Assembly: GCA_023053545.1 (NCBI GenBank)
Contig: JAKZAN010000004.1
Coordinates: forward strand, 12,189,235 to 12,253,234
Reading direction: 5' to 3'
DNA length: 64,000 bases
Origin: Lepidurus packardi
Taxonomy: Eukaryota > Arthropoda > Branchiopoda > Notostraca > Triopsidae
Part shown: positions 24,650 to 36,768 of the stretch, piece after piece
Layout of the letters: every line of letters begins with the position of its first letter
Position numbering within the stretch: position 1 is the stretch's first letter
Made by a program: the position numbers and the translations under genes
The notes under the pieces: generated by a model
The model's database searches: none
Told to the model about the DNA's origin: nothing
Seen by the model: only the letters and a program-made list of their open reading frames with translations

Positions 24650-27173
24650 ACCCACATCAGCTGCCACCCCATGCATCATTTCTTACCCCTTTTCCCTAAA
24701 TATCACCCAAACTTGGGGCAAAGTCCGTCACTAACAGGAAATGTTCCGCGAAAACTACCCGAAGAAGCCACCTTCATTAGGCCCCGCCCAGTTTATAGCA
24801 ACTTGATACGCATGGCCATATGGCCGTGTTTCTCAAGCGGATATTTATGTACCCAACGTGGCCTTCGCACTTGAACCTATCAATGGTACAGCCTTTCCTT
24901 CACGTCAAATAACAAAATTATATAAAAAAAAAAAAAAAAAACTTGGAAAACCAAAGAAAATTCACTTGGACTCGGAGGCGTGGCTTAGAGTTCCACTCGT
25001 AACTTGCGAAACCGTTTCACTTGATCCCTGACTTCCTAAAACACCAAATATGGCCAACCTAAACTGCCCAAACAACGAAAAGACGATCCTCCGTAACCAA
25101 TTAGCGGATCTTAAATTTCGCCAACGAAATTATTTGGAATACAAAATAAAAAAAAATTCCAAGAAATTGACTCAGAACTCCATCTGAAAGCTCAAACGGT
25201 TTTCGAATCTAACGAACTAAATTAAGATAACCAAATTCAATCGAAAAGACGAAGAATGGGTCTAATTTCCCCAAATGAATGAGTTTTTATTCATTGATTT
25301 TTTTAAATGGAACTAACTCATTAAGTATGTTTTTTATAAAAACATATTTCCCCTGTAAATACGACTTAGGAGTGACTTTAGAGGCCCAAGAATAGTCCCA
25401 AGAATAATCCCAAGCTAATTCATACAATAAAAAACTTACGCCCAATACTCTTAGATTACACACATGAATTCACTTTATTAGAACTAAAATTCCTCGAATT
25501 CTTCCGTGTTTGAGTTTTCTAACGTTTTTTTTTTTAAATTAAAAGCTCAGGCGTGAGCTAATGCTCGCTGCCGTTTCTGTACAAGTTTTCACTAGCTTTC
25601 ATGTAATTGTTTAAATTATCATTTCTAACGTTTAGAACACACAGAACGCTTGCACGACACTGAAATTGAACTGTTTTCAACCCAAGAAGCCAAAGTAAAC
25701 GTGCTAAAACCCGAAATAAACGCTCAAATGGCTTCAACAGAAGCTCAAAATCGTTTCCCCAACTAATTGGATTATTTTTTAAAAGATTTTCTGAAAGTTT
25801 GCTCAAAATCAAGCCTTCTATTGTTCCACTTGAATTTCGCGAGAAACCTCTCAAACGCTCCAAATGAATTTTCTAAAATCTAAAACTAAAAAAGAATAAA
25901 AAACGAACTCCTCAAAGAGTTCTCCAGTTACCTAATTTGGGATATTTTCCATAGATAACTTGTCCACCCAATTTTCCAAAGTCCCAATTTTTTTTCAGTA
26001 TCAAAATAAACAAGAAACTGCGGTTTTGCGGGCAATGTAACGTAACTTGACACTTCACTCTCACTCCTCAATCTAAAAATTGAAAACCACAGCACCCCTT
26101 GAAAAAAAACCTTGCTTTTTTCTCCCTCCAACTTTTTTCTCCAAAATCCCAATTCTCTAATAAGATCCACTGGCGAAAAATTAAAAAAAATTCAAGCACT
26201 GGCGAAAAATTACAAAAAAAAAATCCCAGTAATTTCACTTGAAAATCCTCACGTTTGTAACTGATTGAAAAGTAAAGGAGCACTAAGTAGCCTTTTCGCC
26301 TGAGGCCAATACAAATCCGCACGAGCTTCCTGCGTGAGTTTGTGCCCTTTTCATTCCCCCCCAAGCCAAGCCCGGCTTTTCACACATGCACGAGGACAGA
26401 AGCCCAGAAGAAAACTGAGACTAGCCAGACTCAAAATATCCCCACACGAGAACTTTTTCGCTCCCCAACAAGCTTCCACATACGTGAACTTTACGCCCTA
26501 ACAGGCTCCATAGCGTCGCTAACTTTAATCCTCACCGGGGTCCTTAAACTTCCTCTCTTTTCCTCTCTATTTCCCCAAACTCAACTCAAATCTTAAAAAA
26601 TAGAAAAATAAAACATCATGTTTGCAGTCCTCCCCCTAGAAATCCTGTATGCCAATCGCTTCCCACACGTTGCGAGCCAATTCCTGTCGTTTGAAAAGAA
26701 AATATCGTCGCTGTCATTTGGGCAAGGCAAAATAACGTCCTTCCGCATGGTTAATGGCGTTTGGGAGCTTGCATTGCGCGCATAGTTGGGGAAAATTGAA
26801 CATTCGGGCAGAAGAAGGAGCAAAAACTTGATGTGCAAGACGGGTAGGGACCAAGAAGAAGAAAAGAGACCTCGGCCAAGCTATTTCTGGTGACGCCGCA
26901 TGTGAGGAGGCCCGCAGTTCACTCGTATGGAGTAAACGAGCAACAAGAGACAGTTGCAACGGAAGAAAGTGGGGGGGTTTGGGCGAGATGCAAGTGAAGA
27001 CAGACACTGAGATTACGCCTCATCTTCTCCTCTGTTCTCGACTCTTCCACGCTTCGTTCTTGTCCCTCTCTATATGGCATTGCCGTTTGTAATAACAGAC
27101 CCGAAGCGGTTAACTGCCTTTTTTCAAAACAAGAAACGAGGCCGTTTGGGTTTCCAACCAACAAGGGAGGGTG
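24650..27173. other. Gene-poor stretch and 3' flank of the small gene
   Basis: Open frames such as 25558-25863 (minus) and 26714-27007 (minus) have no recognisable content. The part from about 26600 to 27173 lies just after the stop of the 56-residue gene and may hold its 3' untranslated region. Confidence 0.4.
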
Positions 27174-27851
27174 TCAGGAATGGAACGACTTGCTGGGTTC
27201 TAAAACAAATATGAATAATGAACCAAGATGAAAGTTTTGACATACCTTTGGAAGGTTTTCGAAGAATGGCTCCATAGGGCTCCATAGGCGTTTCTTGATC
27301 CGGTTGCAGTTTAAGGATAAGGTTCTTAATGTAGTGTGGAAGTGCTCCTAAGCTCGTTGCTTCTTTAAAGAATGTTTAGAGTTTTGAAAACATGGGATTT
27401 ATCGTTTTCGAGTTTCGTGTGCCATGAATTACGATCTTGTGCGCTGTTTCGTGTGAAAAAAGTGTCAACGATGCGTGCGCCAAATATAGTGGCTCTTGGG
27501 AAGCGAAACTACTGACATACTGTGTACAAGTTTTACGGTTAGGGAATTTTAAGAATTTTTATTGGGAATGTTACTGCAGGTTTGTTTTGGCTTTCGCTTC
27601 CCAAGAGATTCCGAATTAGGCGTCTTTGATCCTTTTAGACTAATTAGACTCGTGAATGCGTAAACGAATTAGCTTAGTGGGCCTACAAAAAAGTATAAAA
27701 ACTGTTCGGGCGGCGATTGTGGATGCTTGTGTCCTTTTGCGTTCATTGATGACAGGTGTCATCAATTTTCATTACGATTTTGTATCTTTTCAAACAGTTT
27801 TCACTTACCCAATCCGGTCCCTCCTTGTCGGCCTGATATCCTTGCAGCCAT
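27174..27851 (-). CDS. Small 56-residue protein, 3 exons
   Basis: Exons 27851-27809, 27347-27246 and 27199-27174 join in matching phases (1, 1) with donors GTAAGTG and GTATGTC and acceptors GAGCTTAG and TTTGTTTTAG. The product is 56 residues, starts MAARISGRQGGTGLGALPHY and ends in KEPSKSFHS. It is basic, has one amphipathic or weakly hydrophobic stretch (ALPHYIKNLILKLQ) and then the segment PMEPYGAILRKPSK. There is no signal peptide or clear membrane span. The basic N-terminus would suit a small mitochondrial protein, but that is a guess; I do not recognise the family. No single open frame reveals this gene, because its exons are short. Confidence 0.7.
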
Positions 27852-28344
27852 CTTGAGGTAACTAACACTGGCACTAATGAAATTAAGCAGAAAAATAGGT
27901 ACTATTTGGCACTAGTTTCCATCCACATACCATTTTGAGTTAATGTCCGTTTGCTAGATGAAAACGCCAACGCCTCTGGTGTAAATTATGCGCGTTACTA
28001 TTATTTTAAATAATAAACTCTGCCAAGTACATCCTGACGCCATCTATGTTTTTCTCCTACAACGATTTGAGTTAATACAATATTTAAGCACAAATTCAGT
28101 TTCAAATCATACTTTTTATCATGTTTAAATCATCATGTTTAAATTCAATCGCATTTCAACCATGTTGAGACATTCCAAGCAATTACACCAAGTAAGAAAC
28201 GAGATCAATGATCATGATAATGATAAAGTGATAAAACAAGATTATTTTGTAGCCAAGTATGGGTTTGTATTTAGTTGTAAATTTTCAAAACGGATGCGCC
28301 GGACACAATACGAAGGATGAACAGCCAATTTATCGATGCAGAGA
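27852..28344. other. Intergenic: promoter side of the small gene, 3' flank of SNRPB
   Basis: Both neighbours are on the minus strand, so this should hold the SNRPB 3' end and the promoter of the small gene. One GCCATCTA word lies at 28039-28046. Confidence 0.4.
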
Positions 28345-29476
28345 CTAAAACGGCCTTCCAGGAGGACCTTAAAGAAGAAACATTTAGTTAAGGATGAATA
28401 CAGTTCAATGTTTGGGTCTAGTTGAGATGGTACTTACCACCACGCATCATGCCAGGGGGAGGTCCTCTCATTCCTGGCTGGGGCATTGGACCTCCTCTTC
28501 CCATCATAGGTGGCATTGGAGGACCGCCCATTGGTGGCATGCCAGGACCGCCCATTCCCATGGGCGGCATACCGGGACGCATTCCCATACCGGGAGGACC
28601 TTGAGGTCGAACTTGTGGAGGAGCAGAAACGGCTGAGCCACGCCCACCGACGCCAGGAACCATCATCTGAGGACTTGGTCCTAAGCCTCGAACTGGTCCT
28701 TGCAAGCCTAAAGAAGACGAGAAGATTTGAGCGCGGATTTGAGGGAAAAAACGTGGGAGTTACCTGGAGGAGCAGCACCAGCAACTCCAACTGGCATTCC
28801 TCGGCCTGCAGCTCTTCCCAAGCCAGGTCCAGGAACGGCGCTGGGAATGGGAACTCGAGGTAAACCTTCCTCGGGAGGAGGAGGGCCTTCTACGGTCATG
28901 GAAACGATGTTTTCTCCTCGAAGAAGCACGAAACCCAGCACACGCTTCTCTTCACGTTCTCCTCCTGGCATACCGCGAGCAACTTTGGGCTTTATTCTTC
29001 TGAACTCTTCGCAATCTCCCAGGATCAGGTTCATGTGTTTGTCAAACGCTGTAAAAGAGATAAGAATGGGTTAATTTAATACAGACGAGATGAACAAGTA
29101 CTTCACTATAGATGGGTAACGAGGAAAGTCTCGAATTATGAAGGTATAGGGTTACATTGAATGGTTTTCACTGTTTGTCGCTTTTTCTATTTGGTTTATG
29201 TAAATTGGTTTTACCTTTGAATGTTCCAATAAAAGTTCTGGAATCTTGCAAAACTACCCGCATCCGGTAGTTGAGATGCTGGACCATCTTGTTGTTCTTG
29301 CTGATGGTCTAAAAAGAATAAACCAAACCATTTTTATTCAAAATTCTACCTGAACCCAAGAAGGTAAACAAACACAAAGCTTGGGAATATTTAAAATTTC
29401 ACGCCAGTAAACAGAATCACAAGGTTGAAGTCTAAAAAAATGAAACTACTATAAACTATATATATTTATTTACCAT
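28345..29476 (-). CDS. SNRPB: Small nuclear ribonucleoprotein-associated protein B (SmB)
   Basis: Five exons: 29476-29474 (coding part is only the ATG), 29308-29215, 29048-28764, 28707-28438 and 28367-28345; 224 residues, near the family size. SmB is a core protein of the heptameric Sm ring on spliceosomal U1, U2, U4 and U5 snRNAs. The Sm fold spans about residues 5-90: Sm1 includes [20 protein letters not shown] and [14 protein letters not shown]; Sm2 includes [20 protein letters not shown]. Then come [14 protein letters not shown] and a long tail of PPGM and [10 protein letters not shown] repeats with Arg-Gly sites, the part that is dimethylated and bound by SMN in known SmB. The last exon is 23 nt (ends PPGRPF). 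The identification is secure; the exact 5' untranslated end is not known. Confidence 0.95.
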
Positions 29477-30433
29477 TTTTAGGCTGGGATGACGCTTGGA
29501 AACTCAGATAAATACGGATTTCCAAACCGCCAAATCAAAGAAAGCCGGGTTGAGCGGCCGCCATCAACAACTAGAGGCGCGTTCCCAAACTACTTTTCTA
29601 CGCACACTCTACGTTTATGCTAACCAGTTGCATTTAAATTCATGAGTCACTAATAAATATGCCCATCAATTAAAAAAATACATAATTCAATGTAATTACA
29701 AACCATATAACCCTAAACCTTATAAAAATACACACAAAGTAATCTATACGACAGCTCCTTTTCGAATGCCATTTGGGCGCCAATTTCAAAACGTAACATA
29801 AGCCAATCACAATTTCAACGTAAGCTAATATAGAGTAATATGCACTAAATACAGTACTATAGTTCAATGCTACTGAATAACTTCCGCATAAAAAATGCGG
29901 ATTTCCGACCACACTAGACCAGTGTTAACAGGATTACATTTCCCCATCTACAGTGAATTTGACACGTTTCGGAAAATCCGTTGAGGTCGCCTATGCGTTG
30001 GAGCATGCATTTCCTGGACCTTAGAAAAAAACCACTGTATCAGAAACCCAAATCACAAATAAACTTTTCTAGCCATGTCATCATCAAAAAACTATTTTGC
30101 TTGGTCAAAAGCAAACCATAACTCCGGAAGGAAACTGACTCAACGTCAAGAAAAATACACAAATCTCCAATTAACCCCCAGCCAAACTGCACCCAAACTC
30201 ACATTGTTTCTTTGCAGGAAACCAGGAAACAAAAAAAAAAACTGGCTCTCCAATTATAAAAGCCCGAGATCTTTGACGAACTACGTCACTTGCATAAACA
30301 AAGTCGTCCCCAAGACCTTTGGTCCCTCTCCTAAATTATACCAACCATTTGTTGGATACATTACTCGCATCTTATCGAAACCCAAACAAGCCACCAAAGG
30401 TTCCCAGTTATACATAGGCCTCAAACGTCCGCC
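29477..30433. other. Divergent promoter region between SNRPB and the metalloproteinase
   Basis: SNRPB is read leftward and the metalloproteinase rightward, so both promoters lie here. No clear TATA box was picked out. A 208-codon plus-strand frame from 30075 overlaps the metalloproteinase start in another frame and is not convincing. Confidence 0.45.
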
Positions 30434-33316
30434 ATGCAGTCCCAAGTGCTGCTCCAAATTTCCATTTCCCTCTACCTCGTCACAACCTGTGCTCAGTTTA
30501 GTGCTTCTTTACCTGTCCCTGGTCCCAATCCCTCCTCAAAGTTCAATTTCCCCCGTTCACCCATCGGTCACCCTCCGCCCAGACGATCTCCAACTACCCC
30601 TGCTCCTTCTCTTAAAGAAAAAGAAGCTCCCAATGCCACAAGTTCTAGTTTGGACGCCTCTTTACTGCCAATCATGGCTGAACATGCCCAAGAAGACCTA
30701 AACACACTAATAATCTCCCCCGGCGAATCATTACAGATCGTTACCCACTCGCCTATCGGTCACCCTTCTCCCAGACGATCTCCAACTACCCCTGCTCCTC
30801 CTCTTAAAGCAAAAGAAGCCCCCAATGTCACAGTTTCTGATTTTGACGCCTCTTTACAGCCCATCATAGCTGGACCTGCCCTAGAAGATCTAAGCAAACT
30901 CATAAACTCCCCCGCCGATTCAATACAGATTCTTCCTACCGTCAATGTATCTCAGCCAGCTCTATTCCAGATCGTTTCCCAATCCCCCCTGTCCTTACTC
31001 GCTCAGGAAACTACACAAAACATCCATTCTGCGGTATAGAACTCGGTTAGCTCCAAATGGATCTAATTAATCTTATTTTTTACTTGTTTAGATGGGATTC
31101 CTTCGCAAATTTGGTTATTTGGAGCAAGGAGACCCCAATTCGGAAGCGTTATACCAAGAAGAAGCAGTCATCAATGCAATCAAACATATGCAAACCTTTG
31201 GTGGTTTAAATCCTTCAGGCAAACTCGACAACGACACTATTAAGGTGAAGAAAATCCCCTAAATAAATAAACGAACAAATGAAAAAAGAGAGGAATAATT
31301 AAGCTAATTATTACTTGTAGCTTATGGTCACGCCCAGGTGTGGTAATAAGGATCCAGTACCTCAGACGTACCGACGAGCTAAACGCTACGTCATTGGTGG
31401 CTCTGGTTGGAATAAACGCACCATCACTTACAAGTAGACAACCTCAGACCAATAATTAAATAAAGTAGAATGTAATTCGTTTGGTTCTTTTTAGTCTCGT
31501 TAATTGGTCTCCTAAGTTGGGCGATTTTGATGCCGCTAAACATGAAATCCAACGCGCATTCCAAGTGTGGGGACGGTATGCCCATCTCAAATTTGAAGCC
31601 ACCAGCGACCCCAATGCTGACATTGTCCTTTACTTTGGCCGAGGTTACCACGGAGACGCGTAACACAAAGAATTTCCATTTGAACCCCTTAAAACCCATT
31701 TGTGTATGTTTCTTCACGATAGATATCCCTTTGATGGGCCTGGAATGACTCTGGCGCATGCGTATTACCCTTACGAGTTCGGCCATTTTGGGGGAGACGT
31801 ACATTTCGATGAAGACGAGGGCTGGGTACTCAACGCCACAGATTCTTCAGAAGGTAAACGGAAAATGAAGCTTTATAACAATTACTTTGGATATTTAAAA
31901 CGAGAAGCTATGAAAAGAAAGTAAATCTACAAAGATAGCAAACTAATTCAGCTTGTTTTGGATGGGTTTTAGGAGTGGATTTCTTTACGGTGGCCACCCA
32001 TGAACTGGGCCACAGTTTAGGTCTTTCCCACTCGCCCGTTTCGGGCTCAATTATGTACCCGTACTATAAAGGTCATCAGCCTACCTTGAACTTGGATTAC
32101 GATGATATTTTGGCCATGTACCAGCTCTACAGTACGTTTGCCTAACTTCCCGAACCTCTAGAAATGGATCAAACAGAGTAATGTAAGTCTTTTCTGCTGT
32201 TTTAGTTGCTCGGTACGTCCCTGGCGAAGTGGAGAGCGAGCAAAAGGACGATGAGGTAGAGACGCAAACCGAGAAAAGCAAAGCAACGACTACCACAGCT
32301 CGTCCTACCAACCCAACTCGTTCTACAAACCCAACCAGAGTTACTACGACGACCACAGAGGCGTATGAAGAGGAAGACTACGAGAACACGCCCTATACCA
32401 CGCCCCAACCCTTGCCCCCGCCTACGATCACGCCCTCAACGGGTGTTACATACATTGGAGACTATGATACTGTCGACGATCATAAGAAACGTAACGAAAT
32501 CCCTGAGCTCTGTGATGGAAACTGGGATGCGGTAACTAGTTTACGTAACGAGTTGTTTATCTTCAAAAATTCCGTAAGAAATGACTTCATAATGCATAGT
32601 TTAATTTGAGTTTCAATGTAATCGCTATGGTTGTAGTATGTGTGGCGGTTTTCACAAAGGGGACAACTCTACGACCAGTACCCGGTACATTTCCGGTACC
32701 TGTTCTGGAATTTGCCTGAATCGGTCAGTAAGATTGATGCGGTATACGAAAGGCGAACTGATGGCAAGATTTTGTTCTTCAGTGGTAAATTACTGCGTTA
32801 AATTTTGACAGATTTTTTGTAAGTGAAGCAAATGGATGGGTATTTTCTTAGGAAAGCATTATTGGGTGTTTGATGGGGATAAGTTGGTAGAATCTCAGAA
32901 GCCTTTGACACACTTGGGACTGCCTAAAGAGTTGGACAAGCTGGATGCAGCGTTTGTGTGGGGCAAGAATGGGAAAACATATTTCTTCCGAGATAAACTG
33001 TACTGGCGTTACGACGAAGCCAACAAGACTATGGAACGAGGTTACCCTGACAAAATGGACCGATGGAGAGGCATTCCATCGCCGATAAGCTCTGCTTTAC
33101 TATGGACAGACGGTATGTTGAGTTGCTTTTATCAAAGAAATTTGAAGTTTACGAGGGAATTCTATATTCGAATGTTTCCTTTTTACAGGGTTCTCGTATT
33201 TCTTCAAGGATAAGCAGTTCTGGAAGTTTGACGACCTGAAAGTTAAAGTGAATCCAAAGTACCCGTGGCCGGCCCCGCAATACTGGGCGGGGTGCCAAGA
33301 AATTGGCTGGAATTAA
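30434..33316 (+). CDS. Secreted matrix metalloproteinase (M10A)
   Basis: Ten exons: 30434-31033, 31092-31244, 31321-31433, 31495-31659, 31723-31853, 31973-32131, 32206-32573, 32637-32784, 32852-33112 and 33189-33316; 741 residues. Order: signal peptide (about 1-20); an unusual 180-residue linker with two 64-residue repeats; prodomain with FLRKFGYL and the cysteine switch PRCGNKDP (Cys258); furin site RRAKR (269-273); catalytic domain with zinc site [11 protein letters not shown] (His397, His401, His407; Glu398) and Met-turn SIMYP; a Thr-rich hinge; and a four-blade hemopexin domain bounded by the Cys of ELCDGNW and a Cys 7 residues from the end. It should cleave matrix proteins outside the cell, probably being activated by furin in the secretory path. 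No C-terminal membrane anchor, so like fly Mmp1 rather than GPI-anchored Mmp2. All key residues are present. The linker makes it longer than usual. Confidence 0.93.
30557..30945 (+). repeat. In-frame 192-bp duplication within metalloproteinase exon 1
   Basis: Two copies, offset by 192 bp (for example CGGTCACCCT at 30565 and 30757), encode 64-residue units of the form [17 protein letters not shown], then KEAPN, DASLxPI and LIxSP. The duplication keeps the frame and differs at scattered sites, so it is not brand new. Confidence 0.85.
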
Positions 33317-34019
33317 TTACAAAATCAATGTACTGTAGTTTATCAACGCTATTACATAGTTTCGGACGAAATATAAATGCAAGCAGGTGATAATAGATAA
33401 TTCCCTGAAATAGCTTATAAATGAGCTTATAATAGCTTATAAATACCTTACAATATAATGAAAAAGGAGCTAATACATTGGGGAATCATTTAAGACAGCG
33501 TTTCAATGGTTTGACATTGGCTTTTACTGCTGCTCCATAGATGGCGAAAGTGTGCAGTTTTCAAGAAAGTGTTATGAATTACGACGCCATTTTATGTTAC
33601 AATTTGTTTATTAATATTAGATTATAAGGGTTAATTAGATTTTTTATTGAGTCCACATCTTATCAGTAATTATTAATAAATTTCAATCTTTTCAATCACT
33701 GTTAAACTCAAACCCGAAAAATCACTGTGGAAGAATATACTGATGAAAGCAAATAACTTTCTTCATAAGCTAATAAGCTTTCTTCAATAAGCTAATAACA
33801 TTCCTACAATAAATTGTCAAGCATACTGACTATTAGAAACGCCCGGTATCCCGCATACGAATGGGCAAAATGGTAGACCAATGAACGCTTGACAAACCGT
33901 TTGAATGCCTGTTTGAACAAAGAAAACAACCCTCCCATTGTCTTCTCACCCTCGCAGGAGGGGAAGGAGGGCCTTCTGGAAATCCCCCCTCTCCACAGCG
34001 TTCTCCCACGTGTTGCATC

Positions 34020-34739
34020 TGTAAGGAGTGGAATTAGTGGTGGTATGGATTTAAAGCTCGATAACAATATACTATGCAGAGTTAAGAGATTAACACTGAA
34101 TATACGATAAACACTGTTGACCATAAATGTAAAGGACAACGTAAAGACATCTCTCGTGCCGAGGGCATAACCCTCGTGAATGTCTATACGCAGTCCAAAG
34201 GTAATCTAAGTTCCGAAGCCTAACCGCGATTCCAACCCAAGGACACAACCCAAGCCTAAGACCAATTAAGGCCACGAAAAGTAGAAACAACAGAAGCGCA
34301 CCTCGATACCGACGCCCAACCGGATAAACCGATTAAGGCCACGAAAGTAGAAACAACAGAAACGCACCCCGATAACGATGCCCAACCGGCCTATAAATAC
34401 GGACCCACCAGTCGACAACAGCAACCAGTCCTCCCTCCGTCTCAGTCCCCGTAAGACCAGTTCCCCCCCTGTCTCAGTCCCCGTAACGCCAGTTCCCCTC
34501 CGTGTTCCTTGCTCGGCGGACGGTTCCTTGCCAAGGATACCCGTCCGCCGAGCAATTCCCCCCCCCAGCAGTCCGCAGCCGCCATCACCGTCTATCGAGA
34601 CCGAACCCACCCGAAGCCAGCGAAGCCCTAACCCGAAACCCGATCGACCCGACCCCTCCCCTGTCCCTCCTCTCTAAACCTGTACCGACCCCGCTGATAG
34701 TTAGAGTGAAATACACAGAAATACAAACTGACTATCACA
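34020..34739 (+). mobile_element. Solo LTR of a retrotransposon, probably Gypsy class
   Basis: A 720-bp block starts TGTAAGGAGTGG and ends CTATCACA, with the 4-bp flanking repeat CATC on both sides (34016-34019 and 34740-34743). It contains a TATAAATA box (34392) and two internal 60-bp repeats with the landmark GATTAAGGCCACGAAA. No internal region is present. The TG...CA ends and 4-bp target repeat fit a Gypsy-like LTR left by recombination. It is a fossil without genes, fairly young as its flanking repeat is perfect. Confidence 0.6.
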
Positions 34740-34964
34740 CATCTACGTAGAATTCCTACAGAAATGACAAAGGAAACATGAACAATAAGAACTGTTGGAA
34801 ATCATACGAGGGGAACGGGGACGAATGCCTGGCATAGAAAGTTTGAAAGACAAAGAACTGTTTACCATATTAGTTTCAACGCTTACGGAGATTCATTTCC
34901 ATATCTTCTGAATGATTGACAGCCGTACAGCAATACTAGGGGAATCTCCTACTTGATTTACACC

Positions 34965-35001
34965 TATAAAACTGCTACTGTTCCAGTGGAAAAGTATCAG
35001 T
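34965..35001 (+). promoter_or_regulatory. Core promoter of gene A: TATA box and TCAGT initiator
   Basis: TATAAA at 34965-34970 and TCAGT at 34997-35001, 34 bp from the first T of TATA to the initiator A. The same layout stands before B and D. TCAGT is the arthropod initiator. The start codon follows 113 bp later. Confidence 0.65.
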
Positions 35002-35111
35002 CTCAAAAGAGCTCTGACCAATCCAGTTGACAATTTTTAAAATTGCTTTTGGCTCTGTATTAGGCCCCTATTCTGTTCTTTTCTCTGCTTGTCAAGTAAG
35101 AACTTTCCAAA

Positions 35112-36768
35112 ATGGCTGCCTTCCACGCCCGACTGCCTGGCCTGGTACATTTAATATTTCTGGTTTCTGCCGCTACAGCCGTCCTGGCGCTGCCTACTGC
35201 CAACGAGGTAAATATTCCTTTTTTATTTTCTTAGTATCCTTGTTTACAGTTTTCGTAGCAAATTGCAAGTCGAACGTTTATATTGTATACACGTGACATT
35301 CACGATTTTCAATTTCATTCACATTCTGTAACTGCCCTTAATTTTACTATAAATGTACATGTCGTCTTTTTAGCTTAAAAAAGTGTTCTACTGTAAATTT
35401 ATTCAATGATTTGTGGTTTTACAAAAGATATTTTGGGAAATTCTTTACGATTAACAGGAGAATGAAAATGCAGTTCAAATTGATTCGGAAGCCAGACGAC
35501 GAGCTTTCCCGGTAAGTAGCAATTCGTCACAAACTTTCTTTCGCATGTCTGTGTTTTTTTGGCTTTGGTTTGTAAGGGAAAGTTATTCTAGGTGGATTAT
35601 CGCTACAACAAATGCATGCCTCCCATAAGTGAAGAATTCGTACTACAAACTGACGAATGCATCTTAACATACTGGGCGCGTCCCGCCGTCTCTATGGCCG
35701 AATACCTGGACTGCAAGTCAAGCCCCGGAAAGGTTCTACGTGCTTTCAGGTAAAACTAACAAGCCACTATAACAAACCAAGAGCAAAGCAATTTTACCGT
35801 TGGGTATGTAGTACTGAGCAGATCCTGGAATGTGCGTTGCCCGCCACTGTTTCGTGTGTTTTGCCTAATTTCAAGAGAGTAACAGACGCCTTAGACTATC
35901 TCATCTACGCTGGTATCGCTTTGAATACGACGTACTTTGAAGCGGTAAGTTTTTATTTTTTTAAACTTTTTACCTCAATTCATAATTCCACTTGGCAGAT
36001 TAGAAGTTGAAGTAAACGTTTGAAGTAAAAAGTTTGAAAGTTTTATGGTGTCAATCAACATCTCTTTCACACTTTTGTTTGTTCTTTTATAGGAAGATTT
36101 TGAGGAGAGACAAAGTCAAATCGACACTTGCCATGCAAACAAAGTAGAAGTTGCATACAAGTTGAAAAAGGGCTACTGGAATTTAAAGCCATTCGACGAG
36201 CAAAATATGGCTAAGGAAATCAAGGAACGAGGACCCATCTTAGCAACATTGTACTTGGATTTACAAAACAGTGAAGGAGCGGCCACTTACGCGTAAGTAC
36301 TTTTGTACTTTACGCGTAAGTACTTTACGCGTAAAGTACCTTTGCCCAACGGTCTAACACCTTGTGGTTTGATTGCTTCCAAGGCAGAACTCGTCAAATA
36401 GTAAAGTCTTTTTTTTAATATGAAACAGTGCTGGGATTCTTGACAGTGATGCCTTTTGTCCGAGAACGGTTGCCGCTTTCAGCTATGATCTTATAGAGAA
36501 CTTTGTAAGATAAAGAGAATCAGATTAACGGACACTTGTTTTCTAAAAATTCTACATTTCCTTTCCAATGATATCTTAGGGTTTTATGACTGCTGGGATC
36601 ATGTACCCTGTTATGGTCGTCGGTTATGGTAGAGTTGATGGAGTCAAGGTCTGGATTCTTCGCAACGAGTGGTTAGGACAGGCTTGGGGCATGGGAGGAT
36701 ATTTCTACCTGAAGCGCGGAGTCAATGCCTGCGGCATTGCTCTTAATCCCATCCGAGTCTTGGGCTAA
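35112..36768 (+). CDS. Pseudo-cathepsin A: secreted papain-fold protein, inactive
   Basis: Seven exons: 35112-35207, 35458-35511, 35592-35749, 35812-35944, 36093-36292, 36429-36504 and 36580-36768; 301 residues. A signal peptide (MAAFHARLPGLVHLIFLVSA) is followed by a short basic linker, then VDYR where mature cathepsins have VDWR. There is no I29 inhibitor prodomain. The papain pattern is clear: CILTYWARPAVSMAEY aligns with CGSCWAFSAV, TEQILECALP with SEQxLVDC, GPILATLYLD with GPVSVAI, PVMVVGYG with HAVLVVGYG and WILRNEW with WIVKNSW. The catalytic Cys is Tyr and the catalytic His is Tyr; the Asn remains. It is therefore expected to be a secreted non-enzyme, perhaps a binding or structural protein. 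TATA box and initiator lie upstream and AATAAA follows near 36950. Confidence 0.85.

Noticed and set aside
28394-29074. Plus-strand frames opposite SNRPB
   Set aside because: They are complements of the PPGM-rich tail. Gly-Pro codons read well on both strands.
30075-30701. A 208-codon plus-strand frame overlapping the metalloproteinase start
   Set aside because: It runs in a different frame from the well-supported metalloproteinase exon 1 and has the same Pro- and Ser-rich bias because it shadows it.
35100-36768. Calling the cluster genes active cathepsins
   Set aside because: The catalytic Cys and His are replaced in every copy and there is no prodomain.
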